Of a stretch of DNA of 64,000 nucleotides, positions 23,801 to 33,583 are shown in pieces. The DNA comes from Drechmeria coniospora (Eukaryota > Ascomycota > Sordariomycetes > Hypocreales > Ophiocordycipitaceae), in contig NC_054389.1 of assembly GCF_001625195.1 (NCBI RefSeq), positions 6,010,520-6,074,519 of the forward strand, read 5' to 3'. Position 1 is the first letter of the stretch; each line of letters begins with the position of its first letter. The notes under the pieces were generated by a model. It was not told the DNA's origin and ran no database searches. It was given only the letters and a program-made list of their open reading frames with translations. Position numbers and translations under genes: made by a program.

Positions 23801-23903
23801 GCTTCTTGAACTGACGCTGGGATGTCAAGTCGGCGTGTACGCCAAAAGCGGGCGGCGTTGCCGCCATGATAGGCGGGTGGGCGACTGGTGCGGTGGCAAG
23901 CAT
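20871..23903 (-). CDS. Large disordered Ser/Pro/Arg-rich protein, unrecognised
   Basis: Single open frame of 1010 codons starting ATG at 23903 (MLATAPVAHPP; a second Met at residue 13). I do not recognise a family. Residues 30-55 form a basic block (FKKHKPLPRPRHDPRF) and a short helix (DAQLVREKYRIIVDTAAVI). Residues 60-700 are low-complexity Ser/Thr/Pro/Arg with many SP/TP sites. The C-terminal 250 residues look more constrained: KLPGLLTRTLSLSKQGRYLL, an aromatic HPYWRPQWP motif and an acidic stretch. Repeated basophilic RRxS sites follow (RRRHS, RRRAS twice, RRRPS), then a closing helix SERRREKRSQQLRQM. There are no membrane spans, zinc motifs or signal peptide. The length, uninterrupted frame and orderly C-terminus argue that it is real. 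Kinase-regulated scaffold is only a guess from RRxS density. Confidence 0.8.
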   Translation of the reverse strand: MLATAPVAHPPIMAATPPAFGVHADLTSQRQFKKHKPLPRPRHDPRFHDAQLVREKYRIIVDTAAVITGDSHLSSPRSPKHESRVISSGPDPPPTPPNHSRTTSSSHSAVPSSPTISTSHLLITPQTLPHRPIATPPDQRSPPTPDVTPPGPATRARALRLSVRDRGLSKNTLADSRTESFQTAREELSSPEDDPTRPNDSGSLTTSRTAIRHVSDSKATSTIQLPTLDLALEKLEIKPTVSHDSPPREECGRLQASCLEREPVDKSERCQRPTTTGVARQIGHEAICRYDVVSPTNATKYARQISRREGAVADSSSPSREHDLAHSGTRVRSDTRRFSSQSMNSMRSVNTETNPVGLPPQRQRTLRRVQKQSVLREPSMTCQVSARTGTNLSRRSIPLPSTRREAECRPDDPRTSNATTPTSSSGRARREVWKSGGIPVVIIPQRLSSSKLPPTKTPSLRSTSSRRSRRTMSDGLPPRNTHPCDHLEAEPNHRGRSRVPTELLGPRTIDFPPSIPARSSSLSARGSGNTSRAASLTRESVAAIISFHQPPSRETEENVLLDPKLHHSPLPGMDAQTPMSVSSRFEQRESQDFTLSRHDDGFASKRISSRNTPFSIASFETIGTAPEVSEALVVHMYPHQNSSIVIVNQSKKSTEASGSTIDETQARELPASPPRITRTNPGGGMVTPPQQIASDEVDSPLRNPRPPPQPPTYPPTINFIPATPSGTTPAEERPAQPSPRRRPSIVRRALSRRRHSVDYPPTSTKLPGLLTRTLSLSKQGRYLLGATTAGGDGDVADFANREMAQFTDEDKLHPYWRPQWPKEEGDGDYKNHEHSFEDDVHLHTVVNNGSRMPKRSLSARMKRTFAIMPIRDDQYPVGNMPSPERRTIRRTPSGSLRVMRRRASADSTRRRASLLDGTSPSPVEGARYRFWQSQIVRRRPSQKRLRRFSISSRFEEMQNLPRVLSERRREKRSQQLRQMISGPKEVRHGVDEVIKTMSTKDQPYDSRALI

Positions 23904-24994
23904 ATTCGATGAGAAATGAGAAGCTGGATGTTGTCGTGGCGTGAAATTCCTGACAGCGGTAATTTAGGAAAGGGGGGCCCCGTGCATGCTGAACAAAGGC
24001 TGAACAGGACTGGCTCCATGCAACTAGAGGACGGTCGGGTTCAGGGCCGGCGGCCGTTGACGGAGGAGGAAGGCTTCCGAAATATGGTATCACCTCGAGG
24101 CGAGGAAGCGTAGGACGGGCTGAACGGGCATCCGAGACAGGCAGGCATACAGGTACAGGTTCGCTAGCATGCAGTTTTGCAGGACGATAAGGGTGAGCGA
24201 GAAGGAGACGTCGTGCAAGGGGCGGTCAGGAATCTTGGTCGTCACAAGCAATCCGAGAGGGACGGAGGTGAGGCTGGCGGCAGGCGAAGTGACGGACGGA
24301 ATCCTCGTCCGCGGGTCAGCGCTGGAGAAAGGCGCGCGGTCACAAAGGAGAGCGAAGGACGAGGATCATTTCGATGGATCTCATCCCGCGACAGGTGTTG
24401 CGGGGGTAACTGGCACTGGTAGACGCCGGCAACCGCTGGTGGATGTCGGCAGGATTTGACAGGGCAGGTTTGACGTGGTAGAGGTGCCAGTTGACGTCGC
24501 AGCGGGTGGTGCTGATGTCTCGACGAGTTCTAGATGCTCATATGTCTAGATGTTCAGCCGCTGGTCCAAGGCTGGAGGCGTGAGGGGGCAGACGAAGGGG
24601 ATGAACAAAGGGGACAAAACAAGGGGGCAACAGATCGGTGGCAGGTGGAAGCAGCGAAGCCGGAGAGAGGGAGGTGCAACGGATGGTCTCGCCTGCTTAG
24701 TCCCACAGCAGGTATTAATTGGGGGGACTGACGCAGCGGTTATCAGAGGAGGGAAGGGATAGCGGAGCGGGTCAAGCCAAGGAAGGAGAGGCGGGACGGG
24801 ACGGGTCACGAAAGGTGAAAGAAATGGTCTTTGTTCGAAATTCAACATGTACCGAGTCGGTCGTCGTGGGCACATAATGCACAGAGAGATACTAAAAAAT
24901 ACATGGAATCGGGTGCTAGTTGGAAAGCAGTACCAGAAAGGATCTAGCGCCTTCAAGAGTTTGGTCGACTAAGGGCAAGTTGGAGTCGAGACGC

Positions 24995-25440
24995 AGATGC
25001 ACGAGTACAGTACTTACTTACAGCACTTGCAGCAACGACATTCTGGAACGTACTTTAGCACGTACAGTAAGTAGTACAGAGTACTTACTTAGGTACCATA
25101 CTACTGTGACTACTCCGTACATGTGCTGTACTTGTACAGTAATTATATGGGGTGCCTACTGTAGGTGTTGCATGCACTCAAATGGTACTATTCCCACCAG
25201 ATAATTGCACACGTACTGTACATACTTGTACACCTCTATAATGTACTGTAGCAAGAGCAGATGCCTGACCTTGCCTGACAGTTCTGTCACAGATACGAGT
25301 AAATATTCGAGGGCCAGCGATCAGGTTGCCAGGTACTATTTACTGTATGGCACGCACTTGCCACATGTGTGCCAACGTGCATGTGCTTAAGTACATGATA
25401 CTACCAGTACTGCGCTTGCATGCTAGGATGTACTTAGGTG
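24995..25440. repeat. GTAC-rich island 4
   Basis: Dense units such as gtacagtacttacttacagc, gtacagtaagtagtacagag and gtactgtacatacttgtaca. The patch fades by 25450. Confidence 0.6.
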
Positions 25441-27514
25441 TGTCGTATAGCATAGCCATCTGAATACAGCAGGTACCGAACATGGAGCCGGCGTCATCGT
25501 TGGCCCTGTCGAGTTGTGTTCCTACGAATTTACTTGTACTGCTCCATGGATCAGGGGCCGACGTCGCTGGCGTCGAGGCTCACTTTGAACGGCGTGGACC
25601 ACATGCAAGTGTACACCTATCGCCCACCATCCACACGCCATGCGTACAAACACACAGCCCGACGGTTCAGTCAGGACATCCAATACCCATCATCACTGCC
25701 ACCTGGACCACTTCACAGATCACTGCAGGTGTACATGCAATCGTGCTGCGGATATGCTCATGAGTGCGGGAGGTATCCTGGCGGATGGATGTGATCGGAA
25801 CGCCTTCAGCTCATCATGGCCGAAAGCTTGCACTGGTGTGCAAGGCTAGAAAGCACCAACGACCGCCAACTCTCGATGGCATAGGCGTATTCGTGTGAGT
25901 GGGCAGCAGATGATAACCTCTGGCTGGTAAGAAGTTGCCGCAATAAGCAGATTATATGCGCCATTTATGCGCCCACGAGTATTACTCGCGCCCTTGTATT
26001 GTATGCACTTGGTTGCGCTCCGCAATTGCAGTTGGTATGTGTGCTGCATGGAGAGAAGACGGCAAGTGTTCCTCGCCCACGCTCTACCTAGGTGCCGAGG
26101 AGGTGAAATATTGCAGGATACGTTGGCTCTCAGTCGCAGCTTGGTCGGTCCCCTGATCGCATGATCCTTCGTCTGCTCGTCCTCGTCCATTTCCGTTAGC
26201 GACGTAGCCACGGCCGGATTGGCGGAAGACGAAAGCTTTCTCTGCCCTCCAGGATTGGACGGGACAAATCATATGGGTTCCAAGCGCCAATTATGCGCGC
26301 ATGCATGTACTGCACATGCAGGTTGGACGCGGTTAGATGCAGGTTGGAAGCTGGCTGGGTGCGTGCTCGAGTCCTGGTGCCGTTTTAACTACACGTACGG
26401 AGTCCTCCGTACGTCACCACGACACAGGGGTCCGAAATGCGGGTGGCTGAGGTAGAAGGGTACTAGGTATGTAGCAGCAGGGTACGTTGCTGAGGTTGGA
26501 GCAGACCCTAGTGCTGAAGGTGGCTCCAACTGTGGGCACTCCGTATTACCTTGGTTGCAGTCAAGGTATTAATTACTCCGTACTGGTAGTTGGAACTTGT
26601 CGCCATGACAAGGTTGCTCACCTCACTCTGATCCCCACACCCGACGACTTTGTCGCGCAGCAGAAACTCCCAGCACTCTCTGACGCCGTCAACTCAGCGA
26701 ACGCACGATACATCTGCTGTGGATTCGATCCGTATACCCTAAAACGTTTGGTTGGTACTTCTGCTCACAACGGTAGTGGCATACAAGTACAGTATGCGAC
26801 TTGGTGCCACAGGTACTCGCGTTTCCAGCCCCTTGCATCCCCGAATTGGAGTCACCTCCTCCGTATTCGATGCGATTCGAGAGAGTGCGAGTTGTGGCAG
26901 ATCAATAGTTTTCTGACCAGCCACTTATGTGTCTCTTGACGAAGCCGACTTCGTTGCCTTCGCAACGTCAGCTTCGTGCCTACTCCGTGCAATTGTCGCA
27001 ATTCCGGCTGGGCCGAGGTCTAAAGCACTTCTATTTCGATCCCTTGATCCAACAGAATATGATTTGTTCTCCAACACTTTACACGAATTTACTCTACAGA
27101 CTACACGGAGTAGACTCCAGGCTGTACGGAGAATTCCGCTATCCGATTGCCGGGAGCAGATTTGATCGAGAGGTCGGATGCGAAATGAAACCCCAAGGAA
27201 GCATGGGCTTCTCTCCCTCCGACGACGTGAATCAGCGCCAGAAGCGGCAGCACGTGCACAAGGGCTGATGAGAAAAAAAATGCACCAAGTCTGTTCCGTG
27301 CTGCATGCGAATCGTGATGTGAAGAGGTGGCATGGTGGCAAGGGGAAGATGGAAGCTTGAGGGCTCGCAAGTCGAGTGACGATGCAGTGGCCAACGCTAT
27401 CGTACAATGGAACGTCATGCAAATCACGGGGTGGTTGTGACACGCACGCACCTTGACCACGATTGTAGAAACTTCAAGAATCTCTGCCAGCCGTCTTCGA
27501 GAACATACGAGAGG

Positions 27515-27790
27515 TAAGTGTCTCTGCATGTACTTTGTACTCTGTACGGAGTACGGAGGACTGTATTAGTAGGTAGTAATATAAGTACAGTACATGCACA
27601 TGGTGGTGGACTGCACACGCAAGTACATGGAAACAGTACACTGTACTTACATATTGCTAGATGGGATTTACAAGTACCAGTACTCCATAGGTATGCGGGT
27701 ATTTATCAGAAAGTACTGTACGAGAAGGATCCAAGTATTAATACTCCGTACTCTCTCCGTACAAGTACATCCAGTAAGAGGTCGTCGGAG
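27515..27790. repeat. GTAC-rich island 5
   Basis: Contains gtactctgtacggagtacgg and tactccgtactctccgtaca. It lies about 200 bases before the Tc1 relic. Confidence 0.55.
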
Positions 27791-27986
27791 AGTGGCCCGG
27801 TGCAGTGCCATCACAGTCATTGCAGTCAGTCCGATTGCTGAAGGCGGCGCAATGAGGAAGGGTCCGTTGGTTGGCGAGTTGTTGCTCTCGCAAGAGCAGT
27901 ACAAGTGCAAGTAAGTACTGTGCCTTGTGGTAAATAACCAATGTGGACCAGGTACCGACAAGGGCCATCAGCAGCTCACTTACTTA

Positions 27987-28394
27987 CAGTGGGGGGCAAA
28001 AGGTATTTGCTCCTGTTTAGGTACCACATTCCAAGTCCAGTCAAGCCTAATTTATTTGGTTAGTAATATAACAATAAATATTTCGTCTACCACCCCTCTA
28101 CTGCAGCAATAATAGCCTCAACGCAATGGGGCATTGGATCAATCAGCTTCTAAATCTCGAAGATAACGAATCTATCGACTCGTCCTTCGAGAGGTAGCTT
28201 GCAAATCCGTAATCGCAATTGCTGCGATAATTCCTTGCCTCGAGGCATCGTTACGGCTGCTTTGAGGCATGTTATTGCTACGTTTGATGCGCATGTAGCT
28301 ATTGAATTGTTACAATACTAACGACAATGATTAGATTTGATTAGACTTGGAATGTGGTACCTAAAGGTGGGCAAATACTTTTTGCCACATACTG
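27987..28394 (-). mobile_element. Internally deleted Tc1/mariner element (408 bp) with TA target duplication
   Basis: Both ends begin CAGT and are flanked by TA (27985-27986 and 28395-28396). The two termini are inverted copies over about 65 bases, sharing TATTTGC and TTTAGGTACCACATTCCAAG, with mismatches that are often C/T or G/A. On the minus strand, from 28249, the interior encodes MPRGKELSQQLRLRICKLPL, which looks like the start of a Tc1-type transposase. Further on it encodes LIDPMPHCVEAIIAAVEG, then a stop and TKYL, which looks like the transposase C-terminus. The catalytic middle is missing, so the copy cannot be autonomous. It could have moved using a full-length relative elsewhere in the genome. 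Confidence 0.85.
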
Positions 28395-28396
28395 TA

Positions 28397-28800
28397 GGTA
28401 CAGCTTAACCAAAAAAAAATCCCAGAAACAGGACGAGCAGCTCTAGGGTAGCAAGAAGATGTCAAGTCTATGTAGCTCTCAAGAAACACAAATAATTACA
28501 CCTCAGGCATCTACTGGAATCAGTCCATTATTTTTATGTCCTTATATAGCATATGTGTATTATAATTATAATTTAAATAAAATAGAAAATGAATTTTATG
28601 GCTATTGTGTGTACTTGCTAATAGGGTGTAGTGAATGAAATAATTATTTTGTACTTGTTTAAATAAGACTTGAACAGTATTGTGTTGCATTGTGTAAGAT
28701 GCAAAAAAATCAATGATGTGGGATACTAGGAAGGTACAAGGCTAGTCTCGTGGACCCATAAAAAGATACCTGGACCCAGTCTATTATTTTGGTCTACCAG
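28397..28800. repeat. AT-rich block, possible decayed repeat
   Basis: Composition switches abruptly from GC-rich to AT-rich (for example ttataattataatttaaat near 28560) and back at about 28800. No ORF is present. The right edge contains two copies of ggaccca (about 28753 and 28774) around aaaaagata, a possible old transposon end. It directly abuts the Tc1 relic. Confidence 0.45.
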
Positions 28801-29235
28801 TACGAGGCCTGCCTTGAGGTAGAGGATCGATCGAATGGGGCACCTCGGGACTCCTCCTACCCCTGCGCGTCCCCGCACGTCGATCTCGCTAGATGGCTAC
28901 TACAACTACAGAGTACTTGTACGGAGTAATACTCCATGGCCCAACCTCCTCACCATGTACTCCGTACTTCGTACTCCGTATTCATATCCAGTCTCCTCCT
29001 TCGACTTGTCCACCTGACTATTTGGGTATATTCGCTTGTCCATCGCCCCGAGCCGTGGGTCGTGTCGGTCTGACGGTAATCCGGTGGAGCGCCTGATACC
29101 ATGCTTACGGTGGGCTGAATGCAAGCTGCCTTGCTTGCATGTTTGCTTGCTTGCTCGCTTGCTCCTCGTGCTATACCCGTTACTGTGCTTCTGTGCTACC
29201 ATTCGGCCAGCATCTTCGGTCCCTAAGCATCTCTC

Positions 29236-29619
29236 ATGACGCTGACGTCAAAATTCTCAGCTCCTTCGTCCGTGCATGAGCCAAAGGACTCGTGGTGGAC
29301 CGATGACGACGCACCACCAATCGGTGAATACGAGAACCTGGCCGAATCTGCGGATACGAGATGGCAGCAGATTGATAGTTGGGCGCTGTCCATCATCGCT
29401 TCATCATTTTCCCACCCCACAAAGAGTGCTCGCAGCCAGTGGCCCGGATGGCAGCTCAAGTACCTGGGCCTGTCATGGATCATCACGACACTCACCCGGC
29501 TTCCTGCCCGTGATTTCTCCCTCCCCTCAGACCACCCCTTCCGACCACCCCGACTGCTTCTGTCATCGAAGACTCCAACTGATAACTGCGGGAGTGGCCC
29601 CCTGCAAATGCGAATGTGA
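29236..29619 (+). CDS. Possible small ORF, 127 codons, doubtful
   Basis: The translation has a plausible start (MTLTSKFSAPSSVHEPKDSW) and a mixed, non-repetitive composition through residue 85, unlike the GTAC-derived ORFs nearby. A 240-codon frame runs opposite (29945-29223), and its middle (VAKAINIDEPQTPQNDDEEI) also looks protein-like, so at most one is real. No family is recognised. A candidate donor is not obvious. Confidence 0.15.
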   Translation: MTLTSKFSAPSSVHEPKDSWWTDDDAPPIGEYENLAESADTRWQQIDSWALSIIASSFSHPTKSARSQWPGWQLKYLGLSWIITTLTRLPARDFSLPSDHPFRPPRLLLSSKTPTDNCGSGPLQMRM

Positions 29620-30135
29620 CGCCATGGCAACCTCGGGCCAGTCAGCATGGGCCGGCTTCCAACTGTCCACCACACACAAGAGTGCCCTGCCTTCCATCGG
29701 ACTCCTCCAAACAGCAGCTCCTCAAGAGTGTACCATGACCATTGCACCGATGTTGTCTCATCTATTTCCTCGTCATCGTTTTGCGGCGTCTGTGGTTCGT
29801 CGATATTGATAGCCTTCGCGACCATGCTCATTTCGGCAGCCGCCTTGAACTTCGTATTATCTTCCCGTCCGCCTCCCGGCTTGACCCTCCAAGTGTGGGA
29901 CGTGCGGGCCTGCAGGCGTGCAGACACTGGACAGGTGTACGGCACACTGTGGTCCTTCTACCTGCCCACCTAAGCTATTTTCAGCAGCCGGCCATGTGTG
30001 ACGGTAGGCCTCCTGCCGTCCTCCATCGATCCGATGCATTCTCTGTCGAGCCTCGAGCGTGGGCCGTCTGGCATCGGCCGTCGGGGCGCTGCTGACAGCT
30101 TGCGCATAGCTATCGTGCATGCATATATGTACCGG

Positions 30136-30143
30136 TATATAAG
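30136..30143 (+). promoter_or_regulatory. TATA-box candidate for the secreted-protein gene
   Basis: tatataag lies 203 bases upstream of the ATG at 30346, compatible with a leader of about 170 bases. It is the clearest TATA element in the window. Confidence 0.5.
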
Positions 30144-30345
30144 AAGAGCGCGAGCGGCCTGATTCTGCTCGCTTCCTCGTCAACTATTCCCATCGGACAG
30201 TGTTTTTTACCCCCAGAAACACACACTTTCGCACGCCTGTGATACAAGCACATCGTCAATAACTTACCTTCCTCACGCGATTGTAGGCAATAACGTTTCG
30301 GATCGACCGGCGCACAACCCTCTTGAACTTATTACAGCGTGCGCC

Positions 30346-31274
30346 ATGAAGAATTCGGCTTTCTTTGCCGCCACCCTAGCCGCCGTCGCGGCCAGCGCTA
30401 CGGGCATCGACGATGCGGACAAGGTCAACTGCGCCAGGCCCAACGCAAACTACTGCATCGGTGGAGACATCATCCTGCGCTGCGACGAGAATAGCATCGG
30501 CACCAAGGGCCGCTGCTCCGCCAACGTCTCTGGATACCCGCCTTTTGGGGGCACCGCCGAGTGCTTCGAGAGCTCCGAGGAGGCAGGCGACGCTGCTTGC
30601 CAGAAGAACGTATGTGCCTGAACTCGCCTCCTCCCCGCGCACAGCACGGGACGAGGCATCCTTGGCAGTGAACCAGAGGCTCACATATCTCGCAGTGCGT
30701 CGTCTATGCTGAGCCCTCCTTCACCCTGCCCGCCGATCGGTGCACGCCGAGCTATATCCCAACCCCGGTACGCCGAGCCGTCACCAATGCCGAAAGCGAC
30801 ATGATGAGCATCCCGGAAGGCACAAACCTTGTCACCGCCGATGACCCGGCCACGGACTCTGTCGACTTTGCTACTGTCACTGGTACCATGTCCATTCCCG
30901 AGGGCTCTCTTGCCATTCCCGACGACCCCGTCACCGTCACCGGCGATACCATGTCCATCCCCGAGGGCACCCTCTCCATTCCCGAGGGCACTTTGCCTGT
31001 TCCTACTTCCGCAAGCACCAGCACCAGCCATGCTGCGACTACGGGAAGCCTCACGGAGCAGACTCGAACCCCTACAGCCACAATGCCCTCCGGCCGGCCA
31101 TCAACGCGGCCTACGGGTACTGCGGCGACTGAAAGCCAGATGGTGACGCGAACGACGGCAGCGACGACGGCAGCGACGGCAGTGACGACGACGGCGAAGA
31201 CCGCATTAGCGCACGCGAACCGCGTCACCGGCCTGCTGCTTGCTGCCGGAATAGTCGCCGTCTACCTCCTTTAA
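30346..31274 (+). CDS. Secreted, probably GPI-anchored, cysteine- and Thr-rich repeat protein
   Basis: Exons are 30346-30609 and 30696-31274 (GT-AG, phase 0), giving 280 residues. A signal peptide is visible (FFAATLAAVAASATG). Residues 28-110 form a Cys-rich domain with eight cysteines (CARPNANYC, ILRC, GRC, AEC, AAC, QKNCVVY and ADRC). A middle section contains tandem SIPEG units (MMSIPEG, TMSIPEG three times, LSIPEG). A Thr/Ser-rich stretch, probably O-glycosylated, leads to a hydrophobic C-terminus (VTGLLLAAGIVAVYLL) without a basic tail, as in GPI-anchored wall proteins. The family is not recognised. It resembles fungal cell-surface or adhesin-like proteins only in architecture. The eight cysteines do not fit CFEM spacing as I read it. 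A TATA box and a pyrimidine-rich leader precede it. Confidence 0.82.
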
Positions 31275-32108
31275 GCTGCGTCGTCCCAAGCACGGCAGTG
31301 CTGGATCGAACCTCATGAACGATGCGAGAAGTCCAGATGTCTTGTATATACCGGTTGGACGAGCTGGGCTGCACGGCAACGCAATGAAGAGGATGAAGGG
31401 AAGCGAGAACACATGCGCAAGTGCTCCAGCATATGATGGCCAAGATGATGAGAGTCAACGGCGTGCATGCATAAAAAAAGTATACTAAGTACTGATGTCG
31501 TGAGGCATTTTGCTGGGTCACTCACACGTTGCTATATGCACTGCAGTTGACAACACCAGTGGACGTCGGGGGGAGAACGCTTTACCAGCTAGCGTAGTGT
31601 ACTTGATTGCCACAAAAATGAACATAATTCCTTGCTTAGCCGTCGTGCACTTTGGAAGTTTGAACATTGCTAAGTTGTGGCGCGTCCCGCGTCCCGTCCA
31701 GCCACTAGTACGGTAGATGTCGAATACGGAGTAACGGGGCTGATCTAAAATGGCTTTCAGCCAGCGCCTTCTTCTCGTGGGTGACGTCGGCGCGAGCGAG
31801 CTGCGTTTCCCGACCAGGAAAAGAATGGCGATTAGAGAGCGACGTTGCTCGAAGGGTTGTCTTGGTCATGGAAATCGGATACTGGATGCTGCCAGACGCG
31901 TTCCGGTCTGGGACAGCCGCAACTCCCAGCCGTTGCAAAGGTGAAGGTGAATGCCGACTTTATTCATCGCGATGCCAGGCCGGTAAAGTCCACGGATTGG
32001 GTAGCACATGTTCAACAAGCCGATGGCAAGGGGTACCCAACATCTGCGGCATGACGGGAGAAGAGCAGAACGCAAAGGAAGCCGAATGAGTGGTAGTGTT
32101 CTCACTGT
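31275..32108. other. Convergent intergenic spacer
   Basis: 3' regions of the secreted-protein gene (+) and the HD-domain gene (-). Overlapping ORFs on both strands (31705-32105) have no signature, and no repeat island is present. Confidence 0.55.
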
Positions 32109-32747
32109 TCACAGGGCCTCGACACCGTCCGTCTCTTCTTGCCACCAGGACTGCATCAGCTCGATCCTCTCGGTCCGCTTCCTCGCCAGCCGTCGTCCCT
32201 CGGCCGTCTTCATCATGCCCTCGAGTCGGACGAGCTTCTCGGCAAAGTGGTCGATCGAGTCGCCAAGGGCGCGTCCCTTGGCACCGCCAAAGGCAAAGGC
32301 GCGGGCGACGCCGACGGCGCCGATGGCATCGAGTCTGTCCGCATCCTGCACGACGGCGAGTTCCGGGTGGGCGTCGATCAGATCGGCAACGCGGGCCGGG
32401 TCCCGGACCTCGGATGAGTAGCTCACGCCGAGGCAGATGGTTTGCACCTTGCTCGCAAGGACAGACGGGGCACCAAGGGAGACGAGCAGGTTGTGCACGA
32501 GCCGCGAGCCATCCTCGCCCGGTGCCAGGTACTTTTTGTCACCAACGTCGTGGAGGAGGGCGCAGAGGGTGACGATGGGCCGTGATGTGGCGGGCGTATG
32601 CGACTGGATGTGGTGGGCGAGAGCGACCACGCGCTCGATGTGGTGAAAGTCGTGGGAGCCATCGTACTTGGCCATGTAGCTTCGCGCATAGTCTGTCGCC
32701 TTTACGATGAGATCATCGGCGACTTCGAGTTCGAGAAGTTCACCCAT
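32109..32747 (-). CDS. HD-domain metal-dependent phosphohydrolase (YedJ-like)
   Basis: Single-exon frame of 212 residues starting ATG at 32747 (MGELLELEVADD); the frame extends upstream but has no ATG there. The HD superfamily metal-ligand motifs are all present: SHDFHHIERV (residues 31-40), LLHDVGDKKYL (about 65-75) and VVQDADRLDAIGAVGVARA (about 132-150). The last motif, with a C-terminal FAEKLVRLEGMMKT helix, is typical of the small predicted HD hydrolases found in bacteria and fungi. The family hydrolyses phosphomonoester or nucleotide substrates, but the substrate of this subgroup is not established to my knowledge. It is divergently arranged with SmF 484 bases away. Its C-terminus TERIELMQSWWQEE completes the fold, so the gene appears intact. 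Confidence 0.9.
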   Translation of the reverse strand: MGELLELEVADDLIVKATDYARSYMAKYDGSHDFHHIERVVALAHHIQSHTPATSRPIVTLCALLHDVGDKKYLAPGEDGSRLVHNLLVSLGAPSVLASKVQTICLGVSYSSEVRDPARVADLIDAHPELAVVQDADRLDAIGAVGVARAFAFGGAKGRALGDSIDHFAEKLVRLEGMMKTAEGRRLARKRTERIELMQSWWQEETDGVEAL

Positions 32748-33231
32748 GCTGACTGGCTGGCTTCGACGCCGGATGCTGCTTTGTGTGCTATCGCCGCAGG
32801 CGTTCGAATCCAAGCTGGGCTGGGCTGGGCTGGGCTAGTCTGATATGCTTCACTGCTCCCTGGTGCGTACGTTCCGCGATTCACAGCTCACGATTCATGA
32901 TCCCGCACAAAATCAACCATTCATACGGAGTACTCCGTACAGTGATTGTCGATGAATTGTCATCGCCGCGAAAGCGCCCACCATAGGCCAAGCGGACTGT
33001 GAACGGGTCATCACGTGATATTTGCTTAGTCAGCTTGACCATCTTTCGTGGAAGCCTTGTGGATCTCCATGCTGCCGTGAAGCACCTGGCGTGCGAATAC
33101 AACCATCGTGAAACTTTCAGCCTCGTTCTTGCCCGACGCAATCCTTAAATCCCCAAACGGCTGCACGTAGTCCAACTTTTTGCGAACGCACACCGCAGAC
33201 GAATATCAGTCCTTCCCCAGTCGCAGGCGCC
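32748..33231. promoter_or_regulatory. Divergent promoter region, HD hydrolase (-) / SmF (+)
   Basis: Contains a short GGGCT tandem repeat at about 32815-32836. A perfect 16-base palindrome TACGGAGTACTCCGTA lies at 32924-32939. A TCACGTGA E-box-like site lies at 33011-33018. Confidence 0.5.
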
Positions 33232-33583
33232 ATGAGCTTCGTACCCGTCAATCCGCGGCCGATGCTGCAGGATCTTGTCGACAGAAACGTCTCTGTTCGC
33301 CTGAAATGGGGCCAGACCGAATATCAGGGCGTGCTCAAAGCCATCGACAGCTACATGAACCTCCAGCTGGCAGGCACGCGCGAATTCATCGACAACAAAG
33401 AGACTGGCCATCTGGGACAGGTGCTTATTCGGTGAGTGATCCCCGGTGTCGCAGGAACTGGGCCTCGTGCCTCGTCGTTGGTTCCGTTGCTGACATTTGG
33501 CGGTGAACGACAGATGCAACAACGTCCTGTGGATTCGGGGCATAGCAGGGGGTGAAAACGGCGATACGGAAATGAATCAATAG
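33232..33583 (+). CDS. SMX3: Small nuclear ribonucleoprotein F (SmF)
   Basis: Core Sm-ring protein of the U1, U2, U4 and U5 snRNPs. Exons are 33232-33431 and 33514-33583, with a GT-AG intron of 82 bases and a split Arg codon (cg|a), giving 89 residues. The Sm1 motif is seen in VSVRLKWGQTEYQGVLKAID and SYMNLQLAGTREF. The Sm2 motif is completed across the splice as LGQVLIRCNNVLWIRGI. The N-terminal FVPVNPRPMLQDL and the acidic tail match SmF rather than Lsm6. Length is normal for the family. It is the second core spliceosome gene in the window after U1-C. Confidence 0.95.

Larger units (their letters stand above)
23904..30345. other. Gene-poor spacer of 6.4 kb
   Basis: The first kilobase (23904-24900) is a purine-rich probable leader/promoter of the minus-strand gene. 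GTAC patches sit at 24995-25440, 26390-26590, 27515-27790 and 28910-28990. A Tc1 relic occupies 27987-28394 and an AT-rich block follows to about 28800. ORFs at 25846-26211, 26925-27443 and 29223-29945 on minus, and 29236-29619 on plus, have no family signal. I keep none as a firm gene. A CTTG/TTGC repeat lies at 29130-29165. Confidence 0.55.

Noticed and set aside
26925..27443. 172-codon minus ORF
   Set aside because: No domain or splice pattern; the opposite strand is equally open; composition resembles the surrounding spacer.
28835..29017. Small + ORF MGHLGTPPTPARPRT
   Set aside because: Runs into a GTAC island and becomes repeat-derived; no homology signal.
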